Part shown: in pieces, positions 50,277-58,443 of the stretch
How the letters are laid out: each line of letters opens with the position of its first letter
Position numbering within the stretch: position 1 is the first letter of the stretch
Origin: JAUIAI01 sp041396585
Lineage (GTDB): Bacteria > Pseudomonadota > Gammaproteobacteria > Burkholderiales > Burkholderiaceae_E
Direction: 5' to 3'
NCBI GenBank assembly: GCA_041396585.1
Contig: JAWKYG010000001.1
Location: 186,001 to 250,000, forward strand
DNA: 64,000 nucleotides
Position numbers and translations under genes: made by a program
Notes under the pieces: generated by a model
Seen by the model: only the letters and a program-made list of their open reading frames with translations
What the model was told of the DNA's origin: nothing
The model's database searches: none

Positions 50277-52250
50277 ATGACCGCCTCCAAAGAGTCCATG
50301 CCGCCCGACGAGCCGGCCATCGGTGGCATCGATATCGCGGCCCCCTTGTTGCCGCAGATCAACGAGCCGGCGATCCTGCGCCAGCTCTCGCGCGCAGATC
50401 TCAAGCGGCTGGCCGATGAATTGCGCGAGTATCTGCTGAGTTCGGTGTCGCGAACCGGCGGCCATCTGTCGAGCAACCTGGGAACCGTCGAACTGACGGT
50501 CGCGCTGCATTCCGTGTTCGACACGCCGCGTGACCGCCTGATCTGGGATGTCGGGCATCAGAGTTACTCGCACAAGATCCTGACCGGACGCCGCGACCAG
50601 ATGCCCGGTCTGCGCCAGCGCCATGGCATCAGCGGCTTTCCGCGTCGCGAGGAATCCGCGTACGACACCTTCGGCACCGCGCATTCGTCGACGTCGATTT
50701 CCGCTGCGCTGGGCATGGCAGTTGCCTCGCGGCAAAAAGGCGAGAACCAGGGCCGTGACCGGCGCCGCCATGTGGCGGTGATCGGCGATGGTGCGATGAG
50801 CGCGGGGATGGCCTTCGAGGCCATGAACAATGCCGGCGTCACCAGTGACATCGATCTGCTCGTGGTGCTCAACGATAACGAGATGTCGATCTCGCCGGCG
50901 GTCGGTGCACTGAACAACTATCTGGTGCGCCTGTTGTCCGGCCGCTTCTATTCGCAGGTCAAGGACATGGGCCGGGCGATGCTCAGTCGGGTGCCGCAGG
51001 TGTTCGAACTGGCGCGCAAGCTCGAGGAGCATGCCAAGGGAATGGTCGCGCCGAGCACCTTGTTCGAGGAGCTCGGCTTCAATTATGTGGGCCCGATCGA
51101 TGGTCATGACCTCGATATGCTGATCCCCACGCTGCAAAACCTGCGCGAACTGAAAGGGCCTCAGTTTCTGCACATCGTCACCCGCAAGGGGCAGGGCTAC
51201 GAGCATGCGGAGGCCGATCCCGTGCTCTATCACGGCCCCGGCAAGTTCGATCCGGCCAGTGGCATCCAGCCTTCGGGTGGCTCGGCCAAGCCCACGTTCA
51301 CAAAGGTTTTTTCTGACTGGATCTGCGACATGGCCGCGCTCGACGATCGCCTGGTCGGGATCACACCGGCGATGCGCGAGGGGTCGGGCCTGGTGGAGTT
51401 CGAGAAGCGTTTTCCGGATCGCTATTTCGATGTCGGTATTGCCGAGCAGCATGCGGTGACATTCGCCGCCGGTCTGGCCTGCGAGGGCCTCAAGCCGGTC
51501 GTGGCGATCTACAGCACCTTCCTGCAGCGCGGCTACGACCAGGCGGTACATGACGTCGCCCTACAGAATCTGCCGGTACTTTTCGCGCTTGATCGCGCCG
51601 GGATCGTAGGCGCCGATGGCGCCACCCACATCGGCGCCTACGACTACGCTTTCATGCGTTGTCTGCCGAACGTGGCGGTGCTCGCTCCTGCCGACGAGAA
51701 CGAATGCCGGCAGATGTTGTACACGGCGTTTCAACATGACGGCCCCGCGGCCGTGCGTTATCCGCGGGGTGCCGGTTGCGGTGTGCCGGTCAAGAAGGAT
51801 CTGGTGCAGCTGCCCTGGGGGCGCGGCGAGGTGCGCCGGCGCGGCCGGCGCATCGCAATCCTGGCGTTCGGCACCGTTCTGGATGCAGCGCTGGCGGCCG
51901 GCGAGACGCTCGATGCCACCGTGGTCAACATGCGATTCGTGAAACCGATCGATGCCGGGTTGCTGGCCGAGCTGGCGGGCGTGCACGAGGCCTTCGTCAC
52001 GGTCGAGGAGCATGTCGTGATGGGCGGGGCGGGCAGCGCGGTGGCCGAGTCGCTGGCCGCGCAGGCGATCGTGCGTCAGCTGCTGCAACTCGGTCTGCCC
52101 GATCGCAACATCGATCATGGCGAGCAGAATGCGCTGCGTGCCGAGATCGGTCTGGACGCGGCCGGAATCGAGCGGGCGATCCGTGAGCGCTTCATCGATG
52201 ATCCTGGCGACATCGGCACGCGCCCGCGCCTGGTCTCCACGAGCCGCTGA
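50277..52250 (+). CDS. dxs: 1-deoxy-D-xylulose-5-phosphate synthase
   Basis: 657-residue thiamine-diphosphate enzyme, first step of the MEP isoprenoid pathway (pyruvate plus glyceraldehyde 3-phosphate). Landmarks: SRTGGHLSSNLGTVEL, WDVGHQSYSHKILTGR, FGTAHSSTSISAALGMA, the ThDP/Mg site VIGDGAMSAGMAFEAMNN and, in the second domain, DVGIAEQHAVTFAAGLA with the catalytic Glu. The N-terminus is about 30 residues longer than the E. coli enzyme. GGAG precedes the ATG. A 15-bp palindrome follows directly after the stop. Confidence 0.96.
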   Translation: MTASKESMPPDEPAIGGIDIAAPLLPQINEPAILRQLSRADLKRLADELREYLLSSVSRTGGHLSSNLGTVELTVALHSVFDTPRDRLIWDVGHQSYSHKILTGRRDQMPGLRQRHGISGFPRREESAYDTFGTAHSSTSISAALGMAVASRQKGENQGRDRRRHVAVIGDGAMSAGMAFEAMNNAGVTSDIDLLVVLNDNEMSISPAVGALNNYLVRLLSGRFYSQVKDMGRAMLSRVPQVFELARKLEEHAKGMVAPSTLFEELGFNYVGPIDGHDLDMLIPTLQNLRELKGPQFLHIVTRKGQGYEHAEADPVLYHGPGKFDPASGIQPSGGSAKPTFTKVFSDWICDMAALDDRLVGITPAMREGSGLVEFEKRFPDRYFDVGIAEQHAVTFAAGLACEGLKPVVAIYSTFLQRGYDQAVHDVALQNLPVLFALDRAGIVGADGATHIGAYDYAFMRCLPNVAVLAPADENECRQMLYTAFQHDGPAAVRYPRGAGCGVPVKKDLVQLPWGRGEVRRRGRRIAILAFGTVLDAALAAGETLDATVVNMRFVKPIDAGLLAELAGVHEAFVTVEEHVVMGGAGSAVAESLAAQAIVRQLLQLGLPDRNIDHGEQNALRAEIGLDAAGIERAIRERFIDDPGDIGTRPRLVSTSR

Positions 52251-52251
52251 G

Positions 52252-52266
52252 CGCGAAGTCTTCGCG
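52252..52266. repeat. 15-bp palindrome after dxs
   Basis: CGCGAAG-T-CTTCGCG is a perfect inverted repeat starting one base after the dxs stop. The centre is a single base, so it is a poor RNA hairpin and no T-tract follows; a second GC-rich inverted repeat (GGCGCC twice) lies 20 bp further. It could be a protein-binding site or a weak transcription end. Confidence 0.5.
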
Positions 52267-52345
52267 GGAGCCGATCGGCGCCTGGAGGGCGCCTTGACGG
52301 TGCCCGCTCATGGCATCATCGTGATCTCGTTTTCGGAGAACTGAG

Positions 52346-52558
52346 ATGCAAACGATCGAACTCGATGTCCAGGGCATGACCTGCGGCGGCTGCGTGGCCT
52401 CTGTGCAGCGCCTGCTCAAGGGTGTGGCCGGTGTCGACAAGGCCGAGGTCGACCTGGCTCAACACCATGCCGTGGTCACCTTCGATGAGCGCAGCACCGG
52501 GCCGCAGGCCTTGATCGCGGCCATTGAGGATGGCGGCTTCGAGGCCACGATCCGCTGA
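52346..52558 (+). CDS. copZ: heavy-metal-associated domain protein, copper chaperone-like
   Basis: 70-residue ferredoxin-like protein with the HMA metal motif GMTCGGCVASV (two Cys near residues 13 and 16), typical of CopZ-type cytosolic copper chaperones. A -35-like TTGACG (52294-52299) is present upstream with a poor -10, and no CueR-type palindrome is evident. No copper ATPase gene is in the window. The stop codon is already part of the GCTGATC repeat array that follows. Confidence 0.87.
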   Translation: MQTIELDVQGMTCGGCVASVQRLLKGVAGVDKAEVDLAQHHAVVTFDERSTGPQALIAAIEDGGFEATIR

Positions 52559-52625
52559 TCGCTGATCGCTGATCGCTGATCCGCTGATCCGCTGATCCGC
52601 TGATCCGCTGATCCGCTGATCGCTG
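52551..52625. repeat. GCTGATC short tandem repeat array (nine units)
   Basis: Nine copies of CTGATC follow each other with period 7 bp (first four) and then 8 bp (CGCTGATC). The array begins within the last codons of copZ and covers its stop. It brings nine GATC sites into about 67 bp, with a tenth just upstream at 52549. The rest of the 216-bp gap up to the YajQ gene has degenerate GGGTCGG repeats and no gene. Confidence 0.9.
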
Positions 52626-52774
52626 GCGCTCCGGCGATCACCCGGGTCGGTCGGGTCAGGCGGGTCGGTCCGCAGGGGCGGGGTGGGCCATACCCGCCGG
52701 CGGAAAACCAAAGCGCCGCATCATGGCCGGTCCCGCCAGATGCGGGCCTGTCGCGCCGGGGGTCGCTTCGCCCG

Positions 52775-53260
52775 TCAGTCGCGGAAGTTCTCGAAGTCCA
52801 GCGGCAGGTGGGTGACTTCCTTCTTGATCAGCGCGATGGTTTCCTGCAGCACATCGCGCTTGGCGCCGCTGACCCGGACCGAGTCGCCCTGGATGCTCGC
52901 CTGAACCTTCAGCTTGCTGTCCTTGATCAGGCGCACGATCTTCTTCGCTTCTTCGGTGGCCACGCCCTTGCGCACAGTGACCACCTGTTTGGCCTTGTCG
53001 CCGCCGATTTTCTGGATGTCGCCGAAGTCCAGGAAGCGGACATCGAGATTGCGTTTGGCGCACTTGTTCAACAACACATCGCGAACCTGGCCGATCTTGA
53101 AATCATCGTCGGCATACTGAACCAGTTCCAGGTCGTTGTGTTCGATGCGGGCATCCGAGCCCTTGAAGTCGAAGCGATTGGTGATTTCCTTATTGGCCTG
53201 TTCGACCGCGTTACGCAGTTCCACCATGTCTGCTTCGCAGACGATATCGAATGAGGGCAT
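52775..53260 (-). CDS. yajQ: YajQ family nucleotide-binding protein
   Basis: 161-residue protein with the YajQ signature MPSFDIVCEADMVELRNAV at the N-terminus and TNRFDFKGSDARIE after it; two RNP-like beta-alpha-beta domains. Some homologues in Xanthomonas and Pseudomonas bind cyclic di-GMP and modulate transcription of virulence genes; in others, tRNA or GTP binding has been reported. GGAG precedes ATG 53260, which is the family start. Single gene, convergent with copZ. Confidence 0.93.
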   Translation of the reverse strand: MPSFDIVCEADMVELRNAVEQANKEITNRFDFKGSDARIEHNDLELVQYADDDFKIGQVRDVLLNKCAKRNLDVRFLDFGDIQKIGGDKAKQVVTVRKGVATEEAKKIVRLIKDSKLKVQASIQGDSVRVSGAKRDVLQETIALIKKEVTHLPLDFENFRD

Positions 53261-53338
53261 CGGTTTCTCCGGTTCAGGTATGGCGCCTCTGGCCGATCGC
53301 GTGGATTCGCGGCACGGCATCTTCCGCCCGCCCGGCGT

Positions 53339-55594
53339 TCATCGGCGCAGGGCCTCGAAAAAATCGCGCGCATAGTGCGCGCAGAATGGGGCCAGCGCCG
53401 CATGGTAGCCCGACAGATCGTCGGTGAATGCGAACAGCAGGCGCAGACGAAGATACATGCTATCGAGGCGGCCACCGGGCAAGGTGTCACTATTGTCCAG
53501 GTCGAACAAGGGAACGACCACGCCCCTGCGAGCGAAGGCGTCGCGTGCCTGCTGGCTGTTGTCGAAAAACACCACCGGGTCCTTGCTGCCACCGCACAGC
53601 CCCAGCGGCGCCACCGGGGTCCAGTCGATGACCACATCCTCGGCAAAGGCGGCGCGCATCGGCTCGTCGGCATTGGCGAGATAGTCGGCGACGAATCCGG
53701 GCCGCAGCAGGTATGGGCTGCCGCCAGAGGCGAGCAGATTTGCCGGTATCAGATCGCGGGCGAGCGCCTCGTCGGCGCCGCTCCCGCCGGGGAACAGGCC
53801 GGGTACGCGGGCGTCGTAGGGGCTTTCGAACAGGCGTGCTGGCGGCCCGCTGCCGGGATTGCTGCGCAGCCGCGCGGAGAGCGCGAATGCGGCCAGGGGT
53901 GCAGCACCCTGGACAGGCCTGCCAGACAGAATCTGTTCGAAGCTTCGCTCGAGCGCATACGGCCCGGACATCGGAAAGCTGCCATTGACGGTGAAACGCC
54001 CGGCATGATCGCGCTCGAGCGCGCGATGGGTGGCCATCGCCACATGGCCACCCTGCGAGTATCCGGCCACGAACAGCTCGCGCCACGGACGCGCCTGTGC
54101 CGCCAGCCATTGCTCGGCCGCGCGTAGGGCATCGATCATGTCGGCGCTTTGGGCGTCCGCCTTCAGATAGGGGTGATAGTCCAGCCAGGAGCGGCCGTAG
54201 CCCGCGTACTGCGGCCCGAGGACGATGTAACCGCGCGCCGCGAACATGGCCAGGGCGATGCCGCCGAAGCCTTCGCTGCTGGTGGCGAAGTCATAGTCAC
54301 GATCGGCCGAGGTGCCATGGGCATAGAGCAGCAGTGGGCGCGGCCCCTGGCATTGCGGATGGCCGCCATCGGGCAGACCGATCATGGCGCTGGCATTGGT
54401 GGACTCGCCATTGGCGCCGGTGCTCTGATACTCGAGTTCGACGATGCGTACGTCGCACAAGGCCTCGCCAGTGATGTCGCGCGCAAGCAGGCGCTCGATG
54501 CCGCTGGCCGTAAGCGCGTTGGTCTGAGCGATGCCCACCGTGCGCACCGGCGAGGCCGCGTGCAGCGCGCCGCGTGGCGACAGGAATCGTGCGATGCGCT
54601 CGGCGGTTCGTGTGCTGTCATCGTGTTCCGGCCGGCGACCGCTGTCGGCGTGCAGGAGCAGCACATCGGCGGGCAGGTCCTCGCCCAAGGCATCGGCGCT
54701 GGCCTTGTCGAGCAGTTGGTCGCGCCCGCCCAATAGCCGCAAGGTGGGAAACTGCATGGGGGGCGGGGCAGACTGTGCGTCGAGAAGGGGGCGCGACAAG
54801 GATGCGATGCCCGCATGCCAGGTGCCCGCGTGCACACGCCGCTCGATGCCGCCCGGCGACCCGTCGATCCCCGCGGCCTGCTGCCACTCGGCAATGAAAT
54901 CATCGGGAGCCGGTGCGCCGGGCGGCAGCGCGGCAACCCGGGCGCGAAGCTTCGTCAAGGCCTCGGGCGGCCGCCTGCCATCGTCGGCCGCGATCAACAC
55001 CAGATGGCTAATCCGCGATGCATGCCGTTGCGCCAGGCGTAGCGCCAGGCGCGCGCCCAGTCCGCTGCCGACCATCACGAAGCGTGAGTCGTCCAGCGTG
55101 GCGATCAGCTGCTCCAGATCCTGCAGATGGCCGTCGCCATCCAAAGCCGCGGCGGGTTCGCTGGCATTGCCGTGGCCGCGCAGATCGACATTGAGCCAGC
55201 GCCAGGACTGCGGCGACTGCGCGATGAGGGGGCGCCATTGGGCGCTGCTGGCACCCAGATCATGGAGCGCGATCAGCAGCGGGGCATCGCTGTCGCCGGC
55301 GATTTTGTCCAGGCCAAGCCACTGGCCCGCACCGAGGGCGAATGACTGGCCGGCGCCGGTCTCGGGATCGGGCGCAAACACCGGGACGGCCGGCCGCTCC
55401 TGCTCGAGCTGCGTGCCGTCGTCCGTCATGCCTGCTGCCGAGGTCTGGTCGGTGGCGTCGGCGCTCGCGTCGTCGGTCGTTGCATCGGCGCGCGCCGCCT
55501 GATCACGGTTTACGACCGGTGCCTGATCTCCCGCGCCGCAGGCGGCCAGCATCGCCAGCAGTGCCGCCATCAACAGAACCCGCCAGCGCTGCAT
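53339..55594 (-). CDS. lipoprotein with two tandem alpha/beta-hydrolase domains
   Basis: 751 residues. Lipoprotein signal with lipobox LAAC (Cys19), then an Asp/Ala/Thr-rich linker to about residue 90. Domain 1 (about 100-330) is an alpha/beta hydrolase in which the nucleophile elbow reads VGSGLGARLALRLA where relatives have VGHSMGGR, so Gly178 replaces the Ser and the domain looks inactive. Domain 2 (about 370-751) resembles secretory/lysophospholipase-type lipases: LLLYAHGTSA oxyanion region and an intact GYSQGGHVA elbow (Ser about 513). It should sit on a membrane facing the periplasm or the outside and act as an esterase or lipase. ATG 55594 gives the best signal peptide. Confidence 0.82.
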   Translation of the reverse strand: MQRWRVLLMAALLAMLAACGAGDQAPVVNRDQAARADATTDDASADATDQTSAAGMTDDGTQLEQERPAVPVFAPDPETGAGQSFALGAGQWLGLDKIAGDSDAPLLIALHDLGASSAQWRPLIAQSPQSWRWLNVDLRGHGNASEPAAALDGDGHLQDLEQLIATLDDSRFVMVGSGLGARLALRLAQRHASRISHLVLIAADDGRRPPEALTKLRARVAALPPGAPAPDDFIAEWQQAAGIDGSPGGIERRVHAGTWHAGIASLSRPLLDAQSAPPPMQFPTLRLLGGRDQLLDKASADALGEDLPADVLLLHADSGRRPEHDDSTRTAERIARFLSPRGALHAASPVRTVGIAQTNALTASGIERLLARDITGEALCDVRIVELEYQSTGANGESTNASAMIGLPDGGHPQCQGPRPLLLYAHGTSADRDYDFATSSEGFGGIALAMFAARGYIVLGPQYAGYGRSWLDYHPYLKADAQSADMIDALRAAEQWLAAQARPWRELFVAGYSQGGHVAMATHRALERDHAGRFTVNGSFPMSGPYALERSFEQILSGRPVQGAAPLAAFALSARLRSNPGSGPPARLFESPYDARVPGLFPGGSGADEALARDLIPANLLASGGSPYLLRPGFVADYLANADEPMRAAFAEDVVIDWTPVAPLGLCGGSKDPVVFFDNSQQARDAFARRGVVVPLFDLDNSDTLPGGRLDSMYLRLRLLFAFTDDLSGYHAALAPFCAHYARDFFEALRR

Positions 55595-55666
55595 CGGTCC
55601 GCAGGACGCGCATCGACCGCGCGTCATCTCATGAACGAGTGTTGCTTGTACGCACTTCATGGATGG

Positions 55667-56152
55667 CTAGCGGGAATCGAGCCAGCACTGCATGAAGCGC
55701 GCATCACCCATGGCCGGATCGAGCGCATAGTGTTCGAAGCCGCAGTCTCGATACAGTGCCTGCGCGCCGTGGTTGCCGGCGAGCACTTCGAGTGTGAGCT
55801 TGCAGCATTCGAGTTCGCGAGCGGTTTCGGTTATCCGGCCGATCAATGCGCGACCGATGCCACGGCGTCTGTAGGCCGACGCGACCGCGAGATCGTGAAT
55901 GTTGATCAGGCGGCGTGCCTTGAATGTCGACAGGCTCCAGAACGCATTGAGCAGCCCGGCGGGTTCCCGACCCTCCCAGGCGAGCAGCCCGATGTAGGTC
56001 GGGCAGGCGGCGAGTTGGGCCGGCAGGGCTTGCAGCACTTCTGCATGCAGCGGCTCCCCGCCTCCTTCCGGTGAGCGGGCATAGTCATCGAGCAATCTGA
56101 GCAGGGCGGCGCGATGGGAGTCGTCCTCGAGCGCCAGGCGCGTGATTTTCAT
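55667..56152 (-). CDS. GNAT family N-acetyltransferase
   Basis: 161-residue acetyltransferase. The acetyl-CoA pyrophosphate loop is seen in YRRRGIGRALIGRITETA (Arg/Gln-x-x-Gly-x-Gly/Ala type), followed by LTLEVLAGNHGAQALYRDCGF, the conserved C-terminal part. A TATACT box ends 7 nt before the ATG, so the transcript may be leaderless. Substrate unknown; it may act on a small molecule or a protein N-terminus. Confidence 0.88.
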   Translation of the reverse strand: MKITRLALEDDSHRAALLRLLDDYARSPEGGGEPLHAEVLQALPAQLAACPTYIGLLAWEGREPAGLLNAFWSLSTFKARRLINIHDLAVASAYRRRGIGRALIGRITETARELECCKLTLEVLAGNHGAQALYRDCGFEHYALDPAMGDARFMQCWLDSR

Positions 56153-56159
56153 GCGGCTC

Positions 56160-56165
56160 AGTATA
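56160..56165 (-). promoter_or_regulatory. putative -10 box (TATACT) of the GNAT gene
   Basis: On the minus strand TATACT is followed after 7 nt by the ATG at 56152, and TCGGCA (56189-56184, 4 of 6 matches to the -35 consensus) stands 18 bp upstream. The spacing fits a transcript starting at or next to the start codon. Confidence 0.4.
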
Positions 56166-56279
56166 GTGGCCGGGTCGACGCGCTGCCGATTCGCCCGCGG
56201 TCGCGAAGCGGGCACAATCGGAGCACGACGGCGTGGCCTGGCGAGGCGCACATGGCACCGTCGTGTCCCAGGAGATCTG

Positions 56280-57634
56280 ATGAACTCGACAGCCGTGGTT
56301 CCTCGTGGCTGGTTGCCCATGCTGTTGCGTCTGGCGATTCCCGCGATGCTCGGATCGCTGGTGCAGTCGGCCATGTTCTTCGCCGAGGCCGGCTACCTGG
56401 CGCGGATCGGGGCCGACGCACTGGCCGGTGTTGCGGTGGCCTTTCCGTTGGTCATGCTGACCATGATGTTGTCGGCAGGCGCGGTCGGCGGTGCGGTGGC
56501 AGGCGCCACCGCACGCGCGATCGGCGCGCGCGACCATGACCGGGCCAGCGCCGTGCTGTCGTCGGCAATCGGCATGGCGGTGTTGTTCTGGATCGTGTTC
56601 GGCGCACTGGTGCATCTGTTTGGCGCCACTTTCTTTGCCTGGGCGGGCGCCCGCGGTCTGGCTCTGGAGGTGCGATTGCCTATGCGCAGATCTTCTTCGC
56701 GGGCGCATTGCTGGTCTGGCTGTTCAATATGCTGGGCAGTGTGCTGCGCGGCACGGGCAACATGACCGGGCCGGCGCTGGCCATGTTGTTCGTGCTGCTC
56801 AGCTATCTCGCCTGGATGTCCGTCGCGTTCGATCCCACCGCCGAACCGGTGGCCGCGCTGCGCGCCGACGCAGTGGCATTGCTGGTTGCCTACTCGGTCG
56901 GCGTCGTTGCGGTCGTGCTGATGCTGCTGCGACGCGGCCAGGTGGTGCGGCTTCGTGTACCGCGCGCAAGCGACATCGAGGTCGCGATCCGCGTGCTTCG
57001 CCAGGGGCTGATCGCCGGCACACAGACCGTGTTCACAGTCGCCTACTCCCTGACGGCGACCGCGTTGATGGCCACCCTGGGCAAGGCGTGGCTGGCCGGC
57101 TATGGCGTTGCAGTTCGGCTCGAGTTGCTGCTGGTTCCGGTGATCTTCGGGATTGGTGGCTCGCTGATCGCTCTCGTCGGTGCACGCGTCGGGGCGGGGC
57201 AGCGTGCGCAGGCGGTGGCCCTGGCCTGGCGCGGTGCCTGGCTGACGATGGCCTTGCTCAGTCTGATCGGTCTCGTGCTGGCCGGATGGCCGCAACTCTG
57301 GTGCGCGCCGGTCAGTAGCGGGCCGGCGGTGGCCGAAACCTGCGCGCAGGCACTGCGAACCCTGGGGCCGTTCTACGGCTGGTTCGGACTCGGGCTGTGC
57401 CTGTATTTCGCGAGCCAGGGCCTGAACACGCTGATCTGGCCTGTGCTCGGCGCGGTGCTCCGTTTCGTAATCGTTGCGGTCGCGTTCGCGGCCGGCCTGG
57501 GCGCGGCCGGCGAGGCCGGCCCTTCGTTGATCTGGATCGCGGTCGCGATGACCAGTTACGGCGTATTCGTCGCGGCGGCCCTCTGGCTCGGGCCATGGCG
57601 GATCCGCACCGAAAGCCCTGAGGTGAGGACATGA
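56280..57634 (+). pseudogene. MATE family efflux transporter, one-base frameshift
   Basis: Multidrug and toxin extrusion-type membrane protein split by a frameshift. The first part starts at ATG 56280 (NSTAVVPRGWLPMLLRLAIP) and is read to the Glu codon at 56667-56669; the same protein continues one frame over from 56672 as AIAYAQIFFAGALLVWLFN, up to 57634. One base is missing at about 56671. Repaired length about 451 residues with twelve membrane segments. The end overlaps the AAA ATPase gene by 4 bp (ATGA). Exports organic cations or other compounds against Na+ or H+; real or sequencing-error frameshift cannot be decided here. Confidence 0.86.
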
Positions 57635-58443
57635 ACGACATCACCGCGCCCTGGTATCAGCCGCAGGCCGATGAGGTCGAGCTGTTCGAGGCGGCCTATG
57701 CGGCACGAATGCCGGTCATGCTGGTCGGCCCCACGGGCTGCGGCAAGACCCGTTTCGTCGAACACATGGCCTGGCGGCTCGCTGGCGCAGGCGGCGAGCG
57801 CGCCGCGCAGCCGGGTCTGATCACGATCGCCTGTCACGACGACCTGGGTGCTGCCGATCTGGTCGGAAGGCATCTGCTCGAGGACGGGCACACGGTCTGG
57901 GTGGATGGACCGCTGACCCGCGCGGTACGCAGCGGCGCGATCTGCTATCTCGACGAGGTGGTGGAAGCGCGGCGCGACACGATCGTCGTGATTCATGCGC
58001 TGACCGACCATCGACGCCTGTTGCCGATCGAGCGAACCGGTGAGTTGCTGCGCGCGCATGGTGACTTCCTGCTCGTGGTCTCCTATAACCCTGGATACCA
58101 GAGCGTGCTCAAGGACATGAAGCCCTCGACGCGCCAGCGCTTCATGACCCTGGCGTTCGACTATCCCGATGCCGGCCACGAGGCGCTGATCATCGCGCAT
58201 GAATCGGGCGTGGAGGAACGTTTCGCGCAGGCGCTCGCCCGGCTCGGGGCCGCCGCCAGGCGGCTCGACCAGGGCCCGGAGCAACCCCCGGTGAGCACCC
58301 GCCTGCTGGTGCATGCGGGGCAGTTGATCGTGCGTGGGATCGAGCCGCGCCGGGCTTGCGAGGCGGCTCTGGTGCGCACGATCGGCGATGACGACAGCAT
58401 GCGCCAACTGTTGCGCGATCTGGTCGAGACCATGCTGCCGTGA
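57631..58443 (+). CDS. CbbQ/NirQ/NorQ-type AAA+ ATPase
   Basis: 270-residue MoxR-group AAA+ protein. Walker A GPTGCGKTRF (about residue 33), Walker B region AICYLDEVVEARRDT (about 106) and the strongly conserved VSYNPGYQS (sensor region) followed by STRQRFMTL; a C-terminal CbbQ_C helical segment ends the protein. Such ATPases form hexamers with a VWA partner and remodel or insert metal into a client enzyme, e.g. RuBisCO or nitric oxide reductase. No RuBisCO or nor genes are in the window. Overlaps both the MATE gene (ATGA) and the VWA gene (GTGA). Confidence 0.92.
   Translation: MNDITAPWYQPQADEVELFEAAYAARMPVMLVGPTGCGKTRFVEHMAWRLAGAGGERAAQPGLITIACHDDLGAADLVGRHLLEDGHTVWVDGPLTRAVRSGAICYLDEVVEARRDTIVVIHALTDHRRLLPIERTGELLRAHGDFLLVVSYNPGYQSVLKDMKPSTRQRFMTLAFDYPDAGHEALIIAHESGVEERFAQALARLGAAARRLDQGPEQPPVSTRLLVHAGQLIVRGIEPRRACEAALVRTIGDDDSMRQLLRDLVETMLP

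Noticed and set aside
52551..52625. Possible replication origin or DnaA-box cluster
   Set aside because: The sequence has GATC repeats but no DnaA-box consensus, no AT-rich unwinding region and no dnaA/dnaN genes nearby.
56708..57634. Separate truncated MATE gene
   Set aside because: It continues the frame of 56280-56669 without loss of family sequence; one gene with a one-base deletion explains both.
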